From positions 31,183,659-31,247,658 of the forward strand of contig OW387140.1 of NCBI GenBank assembly GCA_936440205.1: a stretch of DNA of 64,000 bases. The letters run 5' to 3'. The translations under genes were made by a program, and so were the position numbers. Shown in pieces: positions 57,601-64,000 of this stretch. The stretch's first letter is position 1; each line of letters opens with the position of its first letter. A model generated the notes under the pieces. That model saw nothing but the letters and a program-made list of their open reading frames with translations. It searched no databases and was not told where the DNA came from. This DNA comes from Lepidonotus clava. Its lineage: Eukaryota > Annelida > Polychaeta > Phyllodocida > Polynoidae.

Positions 57601-60600
57601 CAACCCCCACCCTAAAGACAGCGCCCATTGACAGCCCCCTACCCTCTGCCCCTACTCTACCTCTCAGATAGATGTCCTTGCTGGGGTAGTGTGAGGTGGT
57701 CTGTGGTCTGCATTGTGTCCAATGCCAGGATGGAGAAGGTGAGGGGGTGCAGGTGAGGCAAAGAGGGGGCATCCTATCCTTGGTCCGGAAAGCAGGAATC
57801 GCACATTACCATATGGCTGTATCCTATTACGATGAATAGGCTATGTAAATACACTCGGGGACCTCCTGGAACCTTGCAGTATATGTACATATTGAATATT
57901 CCTAATCCTGATGGGACAAGTTATTCAACATCAAGGTATCATATCAGTTTATTTTCCATAGTTCAATGTAAAGCTAGCATTTTGAACGGGAAAAGTGCCT
58001 TCTGATTTAAATACCTCTTACCTAGATAACTATCATAAACAGTTCTTAATGGTGACACAGCAACCCCCGATAAGAATTAATATCAGCTTCTAAAAGGTTT
58101 TGACACCAACCCAATCCCTATGCACAAGGGATACCTGCATCCCTAAAGACAACATAGAATGCACCCTCTATGCATCTCTTTACAGACGATACTCCCTTGG
58201 GTCTCCTTACATCATTAACTAGGTGGGACAGCATCCCTATAAAGGGAATAGATCGCGTCCATCAGCGTAACCATGAGATCACTAGTTCACCATAGTTACA
58301 GCACTAGAATAGCCCCCCTCCCCAACTCATTCCACTTGTCCACCTGTCGTGACCTCACCTCACACACCCAGGTACGAAAAACCCCCTTTGGGCTGCTTCT
58401 CAGTGCATCCTAACCCCTGACCCCTCCCTGACAACCGTTGCCAACCACTGCCTAGCCCCCCTGGCCACTCCTTGTCCCCTGAGGTGGTCACACAATGGAG
58501 CTGTTGTCTCATCCCTGTGCCATCCCCAACCAAAAAGGGGATCCTTCTAGGTACGGCCAATGCTACAGGTGGGGACTAGCCGCAGGGCACCACCCCTCCG
58601 ACCCTTTACCTGACCTCAACCACCCCTGGGTCCGGCCAGAAATGGTACCAAGAAGGGCCGCATAACTCTTATTCAACATACATCTCTTTTTCTGATTGCT
58701 TCTCGATCCATACATGTCTTTGGGTCTTTATTGTCCGTTTGAATTGTCCGTTTTCAGTGCAACTGGAAATTACCTATGAATAAGTTCTATCTTCAAATCC
58801 TGCTATTGAATTTCCAAATACTTTGAAAGTTCAGAGGAAGCCTTCAATCAAGATTATAACATAAATCAAAGAAATAGATATGCAACAAGTGGTTGTACTT
58901 GAAACTTTGTACAACTTTTCCAAACAGAAATGTACGTAGGGATGTTATTAGAGTTGAATCGCTCCTAACCTGAAAAGGTTTATGCTAGGCATTGTCCCTG
59001 AACTAGATATGATTCAGAATCGCATGAGAAGGATGCTGTTCTCAATGCACTTATCGGTCTATTGCCGCCAAGGCAATTCGGTCATTCGGGTCACGGTATA
59101 TGGGGTGAGCACCAGAACAATAAATAGCCACCTAGAACAAAAGTACCAGAGGGGTAATGAGGGCACAGGTGATACATAGATGAGTTTGGTCATAGAGAGG
59201 GTCCACACCTGGTCAGGCACAGATTGGCAGTGCCCAGGTAAATGAGTGCAGGGTGTACCTGGAAGTGGTCAGTGAACCTACCTGTTCCCCCTTATGTTAC
59301 CTGAGTGAGTGCAGGCCGCGCACCTGTGGGATCTGTCAGGGAGGAGGAGGAGGAGGGGAAGAAGGGGGTGATTCACCGCCAGGGCACTGCAGGCCTTTGT
59401 AGCCCACCTGACACTCCACCTGGATCAACAATCACAGGTAAAGTAGGGGGGGGGGAACAAAGCAAAGGTTGTGGCCCAGAGCAACAGGTAGGCTACAGCA
59501 TCAGAGACCGTGCAAAAAGAGGAAGAAGGAAATAAGGATGAAATGCCGGATAGCGATGTGCAGATACAATTCTTTATTTTTCTCTTTAGGGTTGAATTTA
59601 TTTGGAATTGGGGCGGGTCGTGGTGGCTACATCGGGTACCCCCTCCCCCTCCAATCACAAAGGCATATATCCATTTCTATCACAAAGTGACCCTTCCTAT
59701 TGTCATATTGGCCACCTGTTGTCTATGCTGTAAATGGATCTCTTTTGATTCAGTGCCCCCTCTTTTACTATAATACTCGGATCCGTCTATGCAAACAGTT
59801 TTCTTTATAGAAAACAGTATGTATAGTTCACAACGGGGGTTCACATAAATCAAAATAGCAAAATACCCCTTTAGAGTAAACACGGAAATAACCTAGCATT
59901 TACCCCGTGGCTTTTTCCATAGAAAACTGATGGATCTTCAGGTGGCCACGCTTCCGTTGACTTTTTAAGGAGTAGCATACCGTGCAACGTGTCGTTAGGA
60001 GGAAATGACTCCCCGAGAACGGTTTTTCTGATTTCTTTAGGTTTTTCCCTACCCGTGACATCTACTCCCTCTTCCCCTTATCTCTAGTCATCTCCAGGCT
60101 TCTGGCCCTGGGCTAAGGACGTCCATGGGCCACCATCACTCTTATTTTTCTTCACCTGTGGTAATCTCCCTACCTGCACTTGTGGCATTTACCTAAAGGC
60201 CATTGTTTCCACCTAACACCCCTCCTATTTTCTTGACTATTTCTTAGCTTCGTGGATGTCTTTGTTTGAGTGAAATCCCATTAAGTTCTTTGCTAAACCT
60301 ATCTCAACATCTTTGTTTTTGCAAAAGCCTGACAATGACAGAAACCACATGAATATATCACATGACGCTACTAAGTATGGTGGTAGCTGCTGAGCCTGCG
60401 AAAATCTCAGTTTTTCTGTAATCGCTCCCCAAACGCCCTGCATACATGGTGGCCCCAGTACTTAAAGAACCGAGCCATCACAGGGATGACATTCCATCTA
60501 CAGTTTCCCATAGTTAGGACCCACCAGCTCCACCCCTCCATGGCCAGTTGCGCTGATGCAGCAATTAGCCAGAAATGCCCCTATATCCCCTACGGCGGGG

Positions 60601-60651
60601 GGACAATGCTTCCTTTTTCTGGGCGCAGCTCGGGTGCCCTCACCTCACCTG

Positions 60652-60665
60652 GTTGCCATGGTAAC
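60652..60665 (+). promoter_or_regulatory. RFX X-box palindrome GTTGCCATGGTAAC
   Basis: Exact copy of the 14-mer inside a locally G+C-richer block with CACCTG E-boxes directly beside it. Confidence 0.4.
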
Positions 60666-61612
60666 GGGAGGATCAGAGCTCACCTGTGGTCTATGTACAT
60701 GTCAGTGTCCCCTAACCCCTCCGACAATTAGGCCCACCTGTAAATATATACAACACTGAGGGACGCTACCTGCTCCTGCAAATAGGCCTACTAGAAGAAA
60801 GTAACATGGGATGGCCGATTTTATTCTCCATGCAAAAGGTAGACTGATGTCTAAGGCTTTTCAAATTTTCATCAAAAGTAGATGGTGCTGAACGATTTGC
60901 AAAGGAAGAAACCCAAAGATGGGCCTTAAACCAATAACCCGTGAGGAATTGGTTTTACTTTTTTTTTTCCAAACTGCTTCACCCTATACATATCCTATAT
61001 ATAATATCCATCTGACGTCATATCAGTAGGGTCCGGGTTGGGGACAATGGAGTAATGTCTATCAGAGTCCCTGACGTTGGCAGTCATATGCTGTGAGCTA
61101 AGAGTTTAAGATAAGGATGGCAAAAATATTTTTAAAAGACCAGGGTCACACACAAAGGGGACTGCCATTTGGGTAAAATCATACACCGCATGTAATACGA
61201 ATAAATCTCCCATTCAGATTCATATGATGTAGACTTTAAAAAGCTAGTTCTATGTCTTTTGTCATTCAATTGGTGCACATGTGTATTTTGAGTGGGTGTA
61301 TCTCAACGAATAATTTCAAAAGATTGCTAGGAAAGGATGTATTAGATTTAACTACAACAATAATTAAGCAACCGTAACTTGACTTAACTTACCTAAGCTT
61401 GACTGCGTGCTTTTAAGGCACGAAAGACGTGCCAATGGTTGTGTCTCACTTCCTACAATGACACACAAGGTCTATGAGGTATTCCCAAAGTCAGAAAAAA
61501 TCCCTCACACTAATGAGGTTAAGAGCCTCATCCGCATTTACTCATAGAACCCTCTATGCATGCCCCTATCCATTGCAACCTCTGCTATTTTCACATAACA
61601 TGTGAAATAAAA

Positions 61613-61749
61613 GAAAGGCCAGTGGTATATATATTGCCCTGCATAAAGACGACAACGTTGATATTGTTTAACATTATATATTATATAACGTTAAACAATA
61701 TCAAAGTTTTCGTCTATTTGCAGGGTAATTGATATACCACTGGCCTTTC
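61613..61749. mobile_element. Foldback / palindromic MITE, arms about 68 bp
   Basis: The left arm starts GAAAGGCCAGTGGTATAT and the right arm ends with its exact complement ATATACCACTGGCCTTTC. The whole 137 bp folds into one hairpin with almost no loop and roughly eight mismatches. It has no coding capacity. Flanks show no obvious target duplication. It is either a palindromic MITE or the two fused ends of a longer transposon. Confidence 0.7.
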
Positions 61750-64000
61750 CCTATAAGTAATACAACTCAAAGACATCTTTAATCTACATCTACAGTGAGT
61801 ATATAAGTAATTTTAGAAAATTTCCAAATAATTCTGATGATGTTCTATCAACAAAGTTATGATTATCAGAGGCAGACACATGATTTCCCCTGGACCCCCT
61901 CTGGATCCGCCCCTGACTGATTGACTCAACAACCGTTAACATGTTAACCCAAATTATTATTGACTGAGCAATAGCAAGGATTTGATTGAACAATAATTAT
62001 GTACTTACACTACATGTATTAGGCCAATGCGAAAAGAACAGTAACATTTTTCATGTGATTTTCCAGGTTTTTTTTCTATAAAAACCAACCCCATTGTATA
62101 TTTCTTTACATGGCGTTCTCTCTATCGAAATCAAATATCACATGTATAATTCTGGAGTTCATTTTCAGACAAAAGAACGACGCTTATATAATTATACACA
62201 TACGCATTAATCTATCATCCCCATCAGGGGCGTCCCTATGCACCCATCTACCCCTTCACCCCTTCCTAGTGAGGATTCCTCGGCATTCCTCTGCAGGGAG
62301 GATGCTTACTGTAATTGGCCTAAATGAGGGGCCAATTAGTCACTTAATTAGGGGCCAGATGAGGGGCCTAGTAATCAGCCAGCCAGAGCCCTTCATCCCT
62401 GAACGTGATGACACGAGGATACCGCCAGCACGTTACCGGTACGCCACCCTGTATCCACGTGTTGTGTGTGTGGAGGGGATGACGTGTTATAATGTATTGT
62501 CTCTCATTGATGGAGGAACGCAACTATGAGTTTTGCAAAGGATACTAGAAATGAAATTGCCTTTATCTTAACTTTTCGCTCAAATATGTTATGTTGGGGC
62601 GGCCACTCCTTTGTTATGTACAGCCTTTATCCACATTGGAATCATGTGTACCAGAACATCTAACCTATCTATGAAAGTAAGATGGTTATCCTGAACAAAA
62701 TATTTTATAAGCATTCAATTGTTCGCCTTTCACGTAACACTTACAGGGTAACAGCAGGATGACCTTGGGCATTCTTGCACAACGTGGTTAGGAGAATACA
62801 TTCTGATAAACACAAAGACTCGAAACTGAAAAGTGGGGAAGATATAGATCTGCATCCTATATGGAAGAGTTGAAAAAGGGATTCACATTTTGAATAATTC
62901 TCTTTCTTATTGATATTTTCTTTTTTCCTTCGTACTTTTTCGTCATACTAGGCTAAGTAACAACCAAACTCCCGTCACCTTGAAAGTGGTGCCACTTTTA
63001 AAAAAACACTGCTGGCACGGTGGCTGCCTCCAATTGGCTACCATTGCAACCGCTCGGCTCTTCTACATATCATCTACCCTTCCCCTCTAAATCTTCTTTT
63101 GTCTTTCTTTGATACACCAACATGCAACAAGCCGATGTAATGACATCTCGAGTTTGATTGATAATGGAGCCCCCAATCTCCATTAGATACAGCGAGGGAT
63201 GCCTCGTTTGATCTTCTAGATATGTGCATGCGTGCGCAGGGGCAAGAACGGTCTCTCCTGGTGCGATTCGGGGAAACTATTTTGATTGCAACGGGTCTGC
63301 TGTACAGACACTTGTTAAGGCATTCCATATTGTCTTATTATCGGAAAGGCTTGGGAAGTGAATGGGATGAATTGCTTTGTTTGTGCTTTTACTTATCAAG
63401 ATCAAACTTAGCTTCCATGCCTGTACGAGGCTGGGGTAATTTTCCTAAAATGAATCTGAATGTCATATGGGACAAGAGGCATATCGGTCTATGCAAGGGA
63501 AAGGTGTCATATACTATGATGTTCTACATGCACTTCCTGCAACAGATGCACGACCCTGGTTTCGGCGAAAACACTTTTTATTCTTAGAAATATTATCTGT
63601 ATGATACAATATCAAGGAAGATTATTTGACAAGTATCTTTTACAAAACATGATGTGATGTACGCCGCACTGAAAAAAAAAATTGGAACGGAAATCTAGAG
63701 AGGAGTAGAATCAATAATGTGAAGATAAAAGATTTTGTTGATAACTGATACACCTTGTAACTCGTTGGCATTAGTTCACCCTATTCATTGATAAAGAGGG
63801 TGCTCTGCCCCTAGAACGTGACCTAGACCAGGATGGGGCAGAAAGTGTCCTCGGCACGAGAACTTTGTTAAGGATTTTCTGCTGGCAATCGTGATCATTG
63901 GGGTTACGCTCGTGCTACCATTAACGTGGAAAAGAACTCGGTTTTACCCAGATGTCTTTCTGACAGATTATTTAAGGTATAATTAGATGGATAATACTCG

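Larger units (their letters stand above)
50199..64000. other. Non-coding interval at the right end
   Basis: No supported gene on either strand; all frames here are under 140 codons and none shows a familiar domain. Recognisable content: X-box palindromes (52477, 60652), CAGGGGCG transposon-end-like words (53693, 61915 reversed, 62225), CRE palindromes TGACGTCA (57004, 61013), a 29-bp minisatellite (57492-57600) and a foldback element (61613-61749). Confidence 0.5.

Noticed and set aside
62110-62529. 139-codon plus-strand frame
   Set aside because: No recognisable domain and no flanking exon signals that fit; treated as chance.
1-64000. CRISPR arrays, operons, retroelement coding regions
   Set aside because: No regularly spaced repeats, bacterial gene layout, reverse-transcriptase motifs or paired long terminal repeats were found.

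Overview
The window is animal genomic DNA, about 60% A+T, with long non-coding stretches and short GT-AG introns (235-907 bp inside the gene body). It holds one recognisable protein-coding gene, on the minus strand between 24817 (or 50198) and 8982: an orthologue of Ras-responsive element binding protein 1 (RREB1; Drosophila hindsight/pebbled), a large C2H2 zinc-finger transcription factor. Exons were called by hand from open frames, splice sites, intron phase and remembered vertebrate RREB1 sequence. All sixteen coding exons join in phase, giving 5787 nt, 1928 codons plus TGA, with 21 C2H2 fingers, two CtBP-type motifs (PLDFS, PMDLT) and a conserved LADIQQIL motif. The exon/intron style, the frequent word TAGGCCTA and the divergence from vertebrate RREB1 suggest a marine invertebrate deuterostome, an echinoderm-like genome being my best guess. 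No species marker settles this.

Layout, left to right: 1-6.99 kb is non-coding, with inverted repeats, an apparent TTAA-flanked non-autonomous DNA transposon, a GATA microsatellite, a near-perfect 35-bp-arm hairpin and RFX-type X-box palindromes. About 7.0-8.98 kb is the likely 3' UTR of RREB1, with a pair of Pumilio-type elements and an AATAAA hexamer on the minus strand. 8.98-19.98 kb carries fifteen coding exons. 19.98-24.80 kb is the intron before the proximal candidate first coding exon; it holds a dense GATA-site cluster, a run of same-orientation CAGGTG E-boxes and a perfect match to the CTCF core consensus. 24.8-50.2 kb is non-coding, either upstream DNA or a 30-kb first intron, with GC-rich promoter-like islands near 32 kb and 42.4 kb. 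At 50.2 kb lies a second candidate first coding exon whose last seven bases match those of the 24.8-kb one, with CSL/Su(H) sites on both sides. 50.2-64 kb holds no gene I can support, only simple repeats, a 29-bp minisatellite and a 137-bp foldback element.

Taken together the window looks like one developmental-regulator locus: a compact gene body plus a large regulatory domain, possibly with alternative promoters that swap the first five or six residues. I see no operon, RNA gene, CRISPR array, retroelement coding region or second protein-coding gene. Motif clusters were read by eye and are unproven as regulatory elements.
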